A stretch of 64,000 nucleotides of DNA from Chthoniobacteraceae bacterium (GCA_028293625.1 JAQGOL010000011.1:1-64000), one strand, 5' to 3'. Shown: positions 8,887 to 15,985, counted from the first letter of the stretch. Notes: generated from the sequence alone by a model not told the origin. Numbers and translations are program-made.

Positions 8887-9921
8887 CTAAGAGACTGCAC
8901 GGATCTCGACACCGCGATCATCAGCCCCGGCGATTTCAAGGCGGGTCGAGAGGAACTGATGAATGACATCGATATTCGTCCTTGCATGCCGCGAGAGGCG
9001 AATCGTCCGAAAACCGCCGCCGCCAGCCAACGCCAGCGGCAGGAGCAGTTGGTCGGCCAGGAATTCGCCCACCGGCGCCACCGCGGCAAGATAGTCGCGC
9101 ACTCCGTCAACGAGCGCGTCGGCCACTTGCTCCGAGCGAACTCCTTTTTCGCCAAATCCTACAAACGATTCAGTGATATGAGCGGAACGGACTTCGCCAA
9201 CGAGCACAAAACCGGGCCCGCACTGGGCGGGGTGTTCCACGATTTCACACAGCGAGCGCTCCCAGCCCAGCCGTTTTTTAATCCGCTCAAAAGCGCGATC
9301 CGCGATCTCGGGGTTAAGCGCGGCGACATGGGCAACCACCCGCCTGCCGGCATCGGCGCCGCGTTCGTACAAGTCGACTGGCTGAAGGCTTGAAACCGCG
9401 CCGATCTCAATTTCCATCCGGCCACCGCCCGCCGGATAGAAGCCCGGACGAATGAGTTTGGCTTCCACTTTGGGACCGAAACGCGCGAGTTGCGGCAGGA
9501 AGGTATGGAAAAGGAAATCAAAAGGTGGCGCAAACGGATTGTGGGTGCCGCCTTCGAGCGTCAGCCTTGATGGCTTGGAGGCGAGCATCAGCGCTGGCAG
9601 AATGGTTTGCAGGACAAGCGTCGTGCTGCCTGCCGTGCCGACGGCAAAGCGGTAGTCGCCCGGGCGAACTTCTTCCGGCCGGAAAACCAACTCGCAGGAG
9701 CCGATCTCGGCGCCGTCACAGACCGCGCCGCTGATCTCAGTGGCAGCCAGCACGGAAGTAAGATGTTGCCGAAGCAAACCGGGCTTCTTTCGTCCCGCGC
9801 GAATATTCACGATCCGGAATGGTTTTCCGGTGACAAGTGAAAGCGCAAGCGAAGAGCGCAGAACCTGGCCGCCTCCCTCTCCCAGCGAACCATCAATAGT
9901 AATTGTTTCTCTCTTCTTCAT
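8887..9921 (-). CDS. rtcA: RNA 3'-terminal phosphate cyclase
   Basis: RtcA converts RNA 3'-phosphate ends to 2',3'-cyclic phosphates with ATP, through a covalent His-AMP. The 344-residue length is normal. The N-terminal Ile-Asp-Gly-Ser-x-Gly-Glu-Gly-Gly-Gly-Gln signature is present at about residues 9-19, and a Gly-Gly-Gly-x-Met-Glu motif lies near residue 167. The conserved His-Ala-Arg-Thr-Asn stretch that contains the nucleotidylated histidine is at about residue 315. Its ATG overlaps the rtcB stop by 4 bases (ATGA), so the two are translationally coupled. It is the last gene of the Ro60-Y RNA-rtcB-rtcA unit. Confidence 0.95.
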   Translation of the reverse strand: MKKRETITIDGSLGEGGGQVLRSSLALSLVTGKPFRIVNIRAGRKKPGLLRQHLTSVLAATEISGAVCDGAEIGSCELVFRPEEVRPGDYRFAVGTAGSTTLVLQTILPALMLASKPSRLTLEGGTHNPFAPPFDFLFHTFLPQLARFGPKVEAKLIRPGFYPAGGGRMEIEIGAVSSLQPVDLYERGADAGRRVVAHVAALNPEIADRAFERIKKRLGWERSLCEIVEHPAQCGPGFVLVGEVRSAHITESFVGFGEKGVRSEQVADALVDGVRDYLAAVAPVGEFLADQLLLPLALAGGGGFRTIRLSRHARTNIDVIHQFLSTRLEIAGADDRGVEIRAVS

Positions 9922-11429
9922 GCAGCGCCTCCAAGGCTTTCATCGGAGTCTTTGATCACAAACCGCGCCCGCAACCGAGCAACTTCGCTGGCCAACCCCG
10001 CGCCCTCCACACTGTGCAGGACTTCATTGAAGTTTTTATAGGCAGCCGGCGCCTCGTCCTTCGGATAAAGCCTGCAATTGGTCAGGATATCATGGGCGGT
10101 GAACTCATCGTCCACACTCTTCTGGTCAAGTTCGCGGATTGCAGCTTTGCGGCCTTTCACACGGCCCGCCCCGTGGTTGACAGAAAAGCAGCTTTTCTCC
10201 GCGCCAGAATCGGCGACCATCACGCAAGAACCGGCGGTCGGATTCCCTGGCAACAAAATAGGATGCCCTGTCTCGGCAAAGGGCGTTCCGCGCAGTGAAT
10301 AATGGCCGCCGGGGAATGCTCGCGTGGCGCCTTTGCGATGCACCCATGCTTCACGATTTTCCACGATCTCGCGGCGCGCGATGTTGTGGCTGATGAAGTA
10401 GACAAGTTGCCCTGCCGCGCCGGGAAGTATCTCCTGGAATGCTTCAAGCACGAGGGCATTGATAAGAAGATGGTTCACGGTGGCGAAGTTGGCTCCTAGC
10501 GCCATGTCATCGAGATAAGCATCCGCCTCCGGAGTTCCCAGCGGTGCGTAAACAAGCTCCTTGTCATTTCCAGGCAGCGGCAGGTTCCACTGGCTGAAGA
10601 ACTGTTGAAGCGCGCGAAATTGCCCCATCGCCAGATTGTGGCCAAAGCCTCGTGAACCGCAGTGCGAAAGAAAAGCGACTCCGCCATCGCGAAGTCCAAA
10701 GACTTCAGCGGTCTGCCGCGCGCGTTCATTTTTCGCAACTTCGACTACTTCGCATTCGCCAAAATGATTCCCTCCGCCGTAGCTTCCAAGTTGAGTCATT
10801 TTATCGTCAAACCTTGGCAGGGCGCCGCTGTTTATCAGGTATTCCAGACGTTCGGCCAGAGCATCGGAAGTATCGTCATGGCCGACATGTGCCGAGTCTT
10901 CGCAGCGGGCCGCCCATTCAGGTGGGATTCCAAGCGCCTCGCAGACTGCAACCGACGCGCCTTCAATCGCCACCCGGCGTCCGAGCTGCGGGGAAACCGG
11001 CCGCGACTTCTTTGCGGAGCGCTGGCCGCGTCCGGCGCCGGTGGGGGTCCGCTCGCAGATCGCATTGATCAAGGCGCGGCGCGTTGCCTTATCGGCAATG
11101 GCCGCCGCCTCCAGATCAAGTGAAAGCAGACTCATTGAGCACTTGATATCGACGCCAACAGGACCGGGATAAATATGGGTGGGCGAGACGAGCACGCAGC
11201 CGACAGGCGCTCCGTAACCGCAATGCGCATCGGGATTTAGCACCAGGTCAGTCACCCCGGGAGCACCGCGGGAGTTCATCGCCTGTTCAAGGCACTTGTC
11301 ATCAAAGGTCGCGCGAATCGATTCCGTTCCGATGACCGTGATTGGCTTTCCCCGGGAGCCGGGCGCAGGCAGGAAACCGGTCGCCTCACCGGTGACATGG
11401 ATTGATTGATGGGTAAGTTTGGAACTCAT
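9918..11429 (-). CDS. rtcB: RNA-splicing ligase RtcB
   Basis: RtcB joins 2',3'-cyclic phosphate (or 3'-phosphate) and 5'-OH RNA ends using GTP and Mn2+. The protein has 503 residues from the ATG at 11429. Seen motifs include the metal-binding Cys in Val-Asp-Ile-Lys-Cys-Ser-Met, Gly-Gly-Gly-Asn-His-Phe-Gly-Glu near residue 218, His-Cys-Gly-Ser-Arg-Gly-Phe-Gly-His and the guanylylated His in Asn-His-Gly-Ala-Gly-Arg near residue 420. The first site is usually Asp-Ile-Gly-Cys-Gly, so Lys and Ser replace Gly here. An upstream in-frame start at 11459 would run into the Y RNA stem at 11447-11506, which argues for 11429. Confidence 0.95.
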   Translation of the reverse strand: MSSKLTHQSIHVTGEATGFLPAPGSRGKPITVIGTESIRATFDDKCLEQAMNSRGAPGVTDLVLNPDAHCGYGAPVGCVLVSPTHIYPGPVGVDIKCSMSLLSLDLEAAAIADKATRRALINAICERTPTGAGRGQRSAKKSRPVSPQLGRRVAIEGASVAVCEALGIPPEWAARCEDSAHVGHDDTSDALAERLEYLINSGALPRFDDKMTQLGSYGGGNHFGECEVVEVAKNERARQTAEVFGLRDGGVAFLSHCGSRGFGHNLAMGQFRALQQFFSQWNLPLPGNDKELVYAPLGTPEADAYLDDMALGANFATVNHLLINALVLEAFQEILPGAAGQLVYFISHNIARREIVENREAWVHRKGATRAFPGGHYSLRGTPFAETGHPILLPGNPTAGSCVMVADSGAEKSCFSVNHGAGRVKGRKAAIRELDQKSVDDEFTAHDILTNCRLYPKDEAPAAYKNFNEVLHSVEGAGLASEVARLRARFVIKDSDESLGGAA

Positions 11430-11446
11430 AGGTAGTAATTGCCGTT

Positions 11447-11506
11447 CGAATGGCGACAAACAGGAGTGAGAAAATTCAATGTATTCTCACAGGCATTCGC
11501 CATTCG
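11447..11506 (-). ncRNA. minimal Y RNA-like stem-loop in the rtcB leader (RNA4)
   Basis: On the minus strand a perfect 10-bp helix pairs CGAATGGCGA (11506-11497) with TCGCCATTCG (11456-11447). Directly inside it are ATGC on the 5' side and GTTTG on the 3' side, so the motif reads GGCGAATGC against TTTGTCGCC. This is the same closing motif as in the other three RNAs of the array. An inner 7-bp hairpin (GTGAGAA, 11490-11484, with TTCTCAC, 11472-11466) takes the place of the tRNA-like domain. The element ends 17 bases before the rtcB ATG, so it lies in the rtcB leader. Assignment as a Ro-binding Y RNA is by motif and context. Confidence 0.65.
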
Positions 11507-11568
11507 CCGAAATGGGCTCCAGCGCAGAGCCATTGATGGAACGCCGGAGATTGTTAGGTTGGGAAAAG

Positions 11569-11703
11569 TTGCGACGACAAAAGTGATGAGAGTAGTTACG
11601 TGCTCTACCACTGAGCTACGGCCCCGTAGAAATGGAGCCGGCGGGATTCGAACCCGCGACCTCGTCCGTGATAAGGATGTAGTCTCATCTGCATTCGTCG
11701 CAA
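11569..11703 (-). ncRNA. yrlA: YrlA-type Y RNA with permuted tRNA-like domain, alanine-type acceptor (RNA3)
   Basis: A perfect 9-bp closing helix pairs TTGCGACGA (11703-11695) with TCGTCGCAA (11577-11569), followed inside by ATGC and CTTTTG, as in the other array members. An inner 7-bp helix (GATGAGA with TCTCATC) leads to a tRNA-like module in permuted order. It has a T stem-loop (GCGGG TTCGAAT CCCGC), an acceptor 3' strand CGGCTCC plus A, an 8-base loop, the acceptor 5' strand GGGGCCG, then TA and a D arm (GCTC AGTGGTA GAGC). Numbered as a tRNA, the acceptor has G3-U70 and A73, the alanine identity set. Before the T stem lies a possible anticodon arm with loop TTATCAC. Bacterial YrlA RNAs have this permuted layout. 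Confidence 0.85.
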
Positions 11704-11716
11704 AGGGATGATGGAA

Positions 11717-11839
11717 TCGTGACGATAAAATAGTTGGCGAAATAGATTGCTCTGCCATTGAGCTACAGCGCCGCGAAAAAACGGCACTGGCAGGACTCGA
11801 ACCCGCAACCGATCTATTTCCGCACAGCATTCGTCACGA
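11717..11839 (-). ncRNA. yrlA: YrlA-type Y RNA with permuted tRNA-like domain (RNA2)
   Basis: A perfect 9-bp closing helix pairs TCGTGACGA (11839-11831) with TCGTCACGA (11725-11717), with ATGC and ATTTTA just inside. A second perfect 9-bp helix, GAAATAGAT (11820-11812) with ATCTATTTC (11747-11739), sits where the anticodon stem of a tRNA would be. Then follow a 5-base variable loop, a T stem-loop (GCGGG TTCGAGT CCTGC), the acceptor 3' strand CAGTGCCG, an 8-base T-rich loop, the acceptor 5' strand CGGCGCTG, TA, and a D arm (GCTC AATGGCA GAGC) with the conserved GG. It is a clean circularly permuted tRNA mimic with no free 3' end. It lies between the Ro60 gene and rtcB, as yrlA RNAs do in other bacteria. 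Confidence 0.88.
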
Positions 11840-11845
11840 AAGCCA

Positions 11846-11866
11846 TGAGCGTGTTTAAGACGCTCA
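11846..11866 (-). other. hairpin between RNA1 and RNA2
   Basis: A perfect inverted repeat TGAGCGT / ACGCTCA with a 7-base loop lies 6 bases upstream of the RNA2 closing helix on the minus strand. No T run follows, so it is not an intrinsic terminator. It could mark a processing site between adjacent Y RNAs, or be an extra 5' hairpin of RNA2. Confidence 0.45.
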
Positions 11867-11888
11867 GGAAGTTTCAAAGAACAAGGGA

Positions 11889-11940
11889 CGCCGACAAAAA
11901 ATGAACGAGACGCATGGTGTAGTCTCGCCAGCATTCGGCG
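11889..11940 (-). ncRNA. minimal Y RNA-like stem-loop after the Ro60 gene (RNA1)
   Basis: A 6-bp closing helix pairs CGCCGA (11940-11935) with TCGGCG (11894-11889). ATGC and TTTTTTG lie just inside, the same motif as in the other three array members. An inner 7-bp hairpin (GCGAGAC with GTCTCGT, one G-U pair, loop of 10 bases) replaces the tRNA-like domain. It starts 30 bases after the Ro60 stop codon. The closing helix is the shortest of the four, so this is the least certain member. Confidence 0.6.
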
Positions 11941-11969
11941 AAGGTTTCAGACAGTCCGCGAGAGCATTA

Positions 11970-13520
11970 TTACAACGCGATCCGGTCAATCAGGCCGACC
12001 CAGTGGTCCGGGTGCAATTCTCCAGTGGAAAACGCGGCTACGATCTCAAATACCGCGTCGGAAAAGCCGCCGATATTGAGGATATCCGCGCGTTCAACAG
12101 CCTGGGTCGATTCGCTTGGTTGCACGTCGAGACAGACAAGGCGCGCACCCCGGTTGCGGGCCTGGAATTTCGCCCATTCACTCATCGTCGCCGTGCTGCG
12201 ACCGCCATATTGGCTGTCGACCCACGACATGTTGTCGGACACGAAGATCACAAGATCGCCTTTGGCACGCTGTTGGTTAAGATGCCGCAAGGGAGCGGAA
12301 CAGTCGGTTCCGCCGCTGGGCAGCGAAGCGAGCTTTTGCGCGTTGGTCATCACGCTGTCACGCGGGTTGAGCCGGCACGGCACTACGTTGTCGCTGAAAG
12401 CAATCACTTCGGCATCCGGATTTTTTCTTAACACGGCGGCGGCAATAAGCGCTGCGACATCGATGCAGCGTGTCACAGTCGTTGCACCTGGCCGATAGCC
12501 CGTCACGGGCGATTGCATCGAACCGGAGACGTCCGGGCAAACAATCACGCGGCCCTGGATCGCGGGCACATTTTCAATGGCCACTTCCATCGCATCCTGA
12601 AGCGCATTTCGGATAGGTTCCGGGACGGTTTTATCGACGGAATGAAACGCCGTCAGGAGTTGATACGGAAAACAACGGGCACGGCGGATAACCTTCGGAT
12701 CGCGCAGCCGGTTTGCGATCCGGTTTACACGCGAGGCATCATTAAATACGCCATGCCGGGCAAACGTGTTCAGGTTCATCCGGGTCATCTGCCAGGGAGC
12801 ACGGTCAGCGATCAATTGCCAGGCAGCCGAGTCGAGGTTGAGTGCAGTCAGCATTTGAAAAGGAACCTCAGGTGCGACCTTCAAATCACCACGCTTGTAC
12901 GATTCAAATTCCCGGACCAGCGGCGGAAGTTTTTCCGCATTGTGCGGGCGTCCGATCAGCCAGCCGTAAAGCGCTTCACGGGAAGGAGCTGCCGGACGCG
13001 GATGAACCATCTTGATCACATCGGCCAGCGAGGGCGTTTGCCCAACTGAAGCGCAAAAAACCTGGGCATCATCGCGTTGCTCAAACCAGCGCTGTACCAA
13101 CCGTTTGGGAGCGGAACCGAGCGATTTACGCCCGGTCACGCCGCTGCGGATGATCTGAACAAAATTACGCAGCATCTTGCCGTTATTAATCACGCGGTCA
13201 AAAACGATGGCCAGCAAGGCAGGATCCCGGGTCGCCAGCGTCGCACAAAGCAGGGCCGGCATATCCTTCATGTAACCGCGGGTCCGGCAATAAAGCGCGG
13301 TTTTGGCTACAAAGCTCGCTTCGACGGCACCGGCCAGATGCAGCACCTTTTCAAGTTGTGTCGCGGCGTTGGCGTAGAAGGTTGAATTCAGGCAACCGGT
13401 GACGGCGTATTGCGCCAGAGCGTGCCTTGGGGTGAATGAAAACGCACGGCCGCCGGCTTCGTTGCGGACATTGGTCTTTAAGCGGCCCGCTACGGTTTCA
13501 AACAAGGTTTTGTTGGCCAT
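11970..13520 (-). CDS. rsr: Ro60 ortholog (Rsr), TROVE and von Willebrand A domain protein
   Basis: Ro60 is a ring protein that binds Y RNAs and misfolded or cut RNAs, and in bacteria takes part in rRNA maturation and decay with exonucleases. The 516-residue protein starts with a TROVE-type HEAT-like domain (about 15-320), including Gln-Tyr-Ala-Val-Thr-Gly-Cys-Leu-Asn. It ends with a von Willebrand A domain whose MIDAS motif Asp-Val-Ser-Gly-Ser-Met lies at about residue 330. It is the first gene of the unit and is followed by four Y RNA-like elements and rtcB-rtcA. A candidate sigma-54 promoter lies upstream, and rtcR is divergent. Confidence 0.95.
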   Translation of the reverse strand: MANKTLFETVAGRLKTNVRNEAGGRAFSFTPRHALAQYAVTGCLNSTFYANAATQLEKVLHLAGAVEASFVAKTALYCRTRGYMKDMPALLCATLATRDPALLAIVFDRVINNGKMLRNFVQIIRSGVTGRKSLGSAPKRLVQRWFEQRDDAQVFCASVGQTPSLADVIKMVHPRPAAPSREALYGWLIGRPHNAEKLPPLVREFESYKRGDLKVAPEVPFQMLTALNLDSAAWQLIADRAPWQMTRMNLNTFARHGVFNDASRVNRIANRLRDPKVIRRARCFPYQLLTAFHSVDKTVPEPIRNALQDAMEVAIENVPAIQGRVIVCPDVSGSMQSPVTGYRPGATTVTRCIDVAALIAAAVLRKNPDAEVIAFSDNVVPCRLNPRDSVMTNAQKLASLPSGGTDCSAPLRHLNQQRAKGDLVIFVSDNMSWVDSQYGGRSTATMSEWAKFQARNRGARLVCLDVQPSESTQAVERADILNIGGFSDAVFEIVAAFSTGELHPDHWVGLIDRIAL

Positions 13521-13608
13521 GATCGTATTTGTTGGGATTGGTTGAAGCGAGCGGGCTGCTGTTTAATGCGCCGACTCTTTCGATGGATCTCCTTAATGCT
13601 TGCCGCAT

Positions 13609-13622
13609 GCCAACCCGTGCCA
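13609..13622 (-). promoter_or_regulatory. candidate sigma-54 promoter for rsr-rtcBA
   Basis: On the minus strand TGGCACG (13622-13616) is a perfect match to the -24 element of sigma-54 promoters, and TTGGC (13613-13609) is the best -12 candidate. The two dinucleotides GG and GC are 9 bases apart rather than the usual 10, which is a real weakness. Position is right: about 90 bases upstream of the rsr start and opposite rtcR, a sigma-54 activator that is expected to control this operon. Confidence 0.38.
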
Positions 13623-13721
13623 CCGACGCTTCTTAAACTTCGCAACTCCTTCAATATCAGAGAGAAACATTTTAAGTGCGCTTCGGACCAGTCGCTAAAA
13701 AATTTTTGAAGCTCGCCGATC

Positions 13722-13739
13722 CGTAGCTTTATGGCTACG
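13722..13739. promoter_or_regulatory. inverted repeat in front of rtcR
   Basis: CGTAGC (13722-13727) and GCTACG (13734-13739) form a perfect 6-bp inverted repeat around a 6-base centre. It ends 17 bases before the rtcR ATG and lies about 100 bases upstream of the candidate sigma-54 promoter for rsr. That position would suit an upstream activator site for RtcR or an autoregulatory operator. A leader hairpin is also possible. Confidence 0.35.
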
Positions 13740-13756
13740 CCTTTAGCATATTCGCC

Positions 13757-15373
13757 ATGGTCTCAAAGAAGCTCGTCATCTTCGGTCTGCTCGGCACTCA
13801 ACTCGACCGCGGCATCGGTCCGCAACGCTGGGAAAACTGGCGTCCGACGGTCTCGCTTTGCCAACAGGAGGATTTGCTCGTGAGCCGGCTCGAATTGCTC
13901 CACGACCGGAAAGCTTCCTCCATGGCCGAAGCCGTCGCGGACGATATCGTCAAGGTATCGCCGGAGACCGAAGTACGGCGGCATACCGTGGGGTTCAGCG
14001 ATGCGTGGGATTTTGAAGAGGTCTACGGCGCGCTTGCCGATTTTGCCCGCGGCTACGCGTTTCATCCGGAGCGGGAAGAGTATTTGATTCACATTACGAC
14101 CGGAACGCATGTCGCGCAGATCTGCCTTTTTCTGCTCACCGAATCGCGTCATTTGCCTGCGCGCCTGATCCAGACCGCGCCGCCCGGGGAACGGGAACGC
14201 GGCTCGCCTGGCAGCTACTCCATTATCGATCTCGATCTATCACGCTACGATCGGATCGCCGCCCGTTTTGCCGAGGAACAACGCGAGGCGCGCAGTTTTT
14301 TGAAGAGTGGAATCGCGACCCGCAACGCCGCCTTTAATCAAATGATTGAAGAGATCGAGCATGTGGCTGTCGCTTCGCGCGATCCGATCCTGCTGATGGG
14401 ACCGACCGGAGCCGGCAAATCGTCGCTTGCCCGGCGGGTATTTGAGTTAAAGAAGCAACGGCATCAACTCGCGGGCGAATTTGTGGAGGTGAACTGCGCC
14501 ACGCTGCGAGGCGATACCGCTGCAAGCACACTTTTCGGGCATGTCCGCGGTGCATTCACAGGCGCCCAGCGTGATCGTCCGGGGTTGCTTCGTTCGGCCG
14601 ATGGGGGCCTTCTTTTCCTTGATGAAATTGGGGAACTCGGGTCAGACGAGCAGGCAATGCTTCTGAGGGCCCTGGAGGAGAAGCGGTTCCTGCCGGTCGG
14701 CGCCGATCGCGAAGTGGCGAGTGATTTCCAGCTGATCGCCGGCACCAATTGCGATCTGGCCGGCGCGGTCGGTGCCGGGGATTTTCGCGAGGATCTGCTT
14801 GCACGCATCAACCTCTGGACGTTCCCGCTTCCCGGCCTGGCCCAACGGCGCGAAGATATCGAACCGAATCTCGACCATGAGCTTGAAGGCGCCGCAAAGC
14901 GGATGGGACGACGCATCAGCATGGCAAAGGACGTGCGCACCGGCTTTCTCACGTTTGCTCGATCAGGCGAAGCGAAATGGAATGCCAACTTTCGCGACCT
15001 CAATGCAGCCGTGACACGAATGTCGACCCTCGCCCCGGGCGGCCGCATCACGCGCGCTGTCCTTGACGCCGAACTCAGCCGCCTCCGGGCCGCATGGAGA
15101 AGCGCGCCTGCCGTGGGCTCGGATGAATCTCTGCTTATGGAAGTGCTTGGTGCGGATGGAGCCGCAAAACTTGACCTTTTTGACCGTGCCCAGCTTGCCT
15201 GCGTGATCCGGGTCAGCCGGGCCAGCACCACTTTAAGCGAAGCCGGCCGCCAGCTGTTTGCGGTTACGCGCGGAAACCGCAAAGTGACCAACGACGCAGA
15301 CCGGCTTCGCAAATACCTGGCCCGCTTCGGCCTGGCCTGGCCATGCCCTCCTCTCGTTTCCGGTGGATCGTGA
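13757..15373 (+). CDS. rtcR: RtcR, sigma-54-dependent activator of RNA repair genes
   Basis: RtcR switches on rtcBA-type operons when it senses RNA damage products through a CARF-like N-terminal domain. The 538-residue protein has the RtcR regulatory domain (about 1-185), containing Ile-Thr-Thr-Gly-Thr-His-Val-Ala-Gln at residues 113-121. A full AAA+ domain follows, with Walker A Gly-Pro-Thr-Gly-Ala-Gly-Lys-Ser (about 215), the sigma-54 contact loop Gly-Ala-Phe-Thr-Gly-Ala (about 265) and a Walker B-like Phe-Leu-Asp-Glu-Ile-Gly. A C-terminal DNA-binding segment is likely, because the protein has the usual length. It is divergent from rsr across 236 bases. Confidence 0.95.
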   Translation: MVSKKLVIFGLLGTQLDRGIGPQRWENWRPTVSLCQQEDLLVSRLELLHDRKASSMAEAVADDIVKVSPETEVRRHTVGFSDAWDFEEVYGALADFARGYAFHPEREEYLIHITTGTHVAQICLFLLTESRHLPARLIQTAPPGERERGSPGSYSIIDLDLSRYDRIAARFAEEQREARSFLKSGIATRNAAFNQMIEEIEHVAVASRDPILLMGPTGAGKSSLARRVFELKKQRHQLAGEFVEVNCATLRGDTAASTLFGHVRGAFTGAQRDRPGLLRSADGGLLFLDEIGELGSDEQAMLLRALEEKRFLPVGADREVASDFQLIAGTNCDLAGAVGAGDFREDLLARINLWTFPLPGLAQRREDIEPNLDHELEGAAKRMGRRISMAKDVRTGFLTFARSGEAKWNANFRDLNAAVTRMSTLAPGGRITRAVLDAELSRLRAAWRSAPAVGSDESLLMEVLGADGAAKLDLFDRAQLACVIRVSRASTTLSEAGRQLFAVTRGNRKVTNDADRLRKYLARFGLAWPCPPLVSGGS

Positions 15374-15473
15374 TCTGCGCCTCCATCCGGAGTTGTCAGG
15401 GCCACCCGAGTGAAAACCTGCGGCGCGGTTGCAGCTTGCGTCCTTTCATCGGCTTCCCTAAATCAGGCAGCCA

Positions 15474-15848
15474 GTGCTTTCCCGCCGCTTCAAGCTGATC
15501 GTTTTTATTGCCGCCATGCAGATCCTGGGCGGACACTGGCTTGCGCTGCAATCGGTTGCGTGGATTGGGATGATGGCAAGCTACTCAAGCGATGAAACGC
15601 TCGGTGTGGCGATTGAGAAGACCTTCGACGGGGAGCATCCGTGCGTATTGTGTAAAGTGGTGAAGAGCGGACGGACACAGGAACACAAAGGGCAGGTGGC
15701 GAAGAGTTTGGTGAAGCAGGAGGCAGTGCTCGGCGCGTTTCTAAAATTACCGGCGCCTCGTGTTGCGGAGTGGAAGTATCTGATGATTGCGCCGCACCTG
15801 GACGTGCGGAGTTATACCCCGCCGACACCGCCTCCCCAGGCGGTCTGA
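15474..15848 (+). CDS. small exported Cys-containing protein of unknown function
   Basis: A 124-residue protein with a GTG start and a hydrophobic N-terminal segment (about residues 7-33) that could act as signal or anchor. A short motif Pro-Cys-Val-Leu-Cys-Lys at residues 56-61 could bind a metal or form a disulfide. The C-terminus is proline rich. I do not recognise a named family. It precedes, on the same strand, an outer-membrane barrel protein that also begins its mature part with a Cys-rich motif, so a shared role such as metal handling is possible but unproven. Confidence 0.6.
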   Translation: MLSRRFKLIVFIAAMQILGGHWLALQSVAWIGMMASYSSDETLGVAIEKTFDGEHPCVLCKVVKSGRTQEHKGQVAKSLVKQEAVLGAFLKLPAPRVAEWKYLMIAPHLDVRSYTPPTPPPQAV

Positions 15849-15985
15849 GTCGCAGCCGGCCTTTCGCCGGAATGCTCTTTTACCTTGCTTCCCGCGGCCG
15901 TGCCGCCGGCCTGGCGCCGTGCCGCATCCATTCTCACCGGACTTCGAGCGCCGCTCAATTCACCCTCCCTGCTTTTTCAAATTCC

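Noticed and set aside
8776-9393. A 205-residue plus-strand frame across the end of rtcA
   Set aside because: It runs antisense to rtcA, which has clear family motifs, and its composition is that of a shadow frame.
11590-11830. Two broken or truncated tRNA genes on the minus strand
   Set aside because: T arm and D arm are both intact but in the reverse order, with acceptor strands that pair through a closed loop, and each is enclosed by a perfect Ro-type helix. A permuted Y RNA domain explains every part; a broken tRNA does not.
11426-11934. Protein-coding frames across the Y RNA array (for example 11426-11830 and 11605-11934 minus)
   Set aside because: They are read through paired RNA structures, show no domain and overlap the rtcB start. 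Their openness follows from the repeated motifs.
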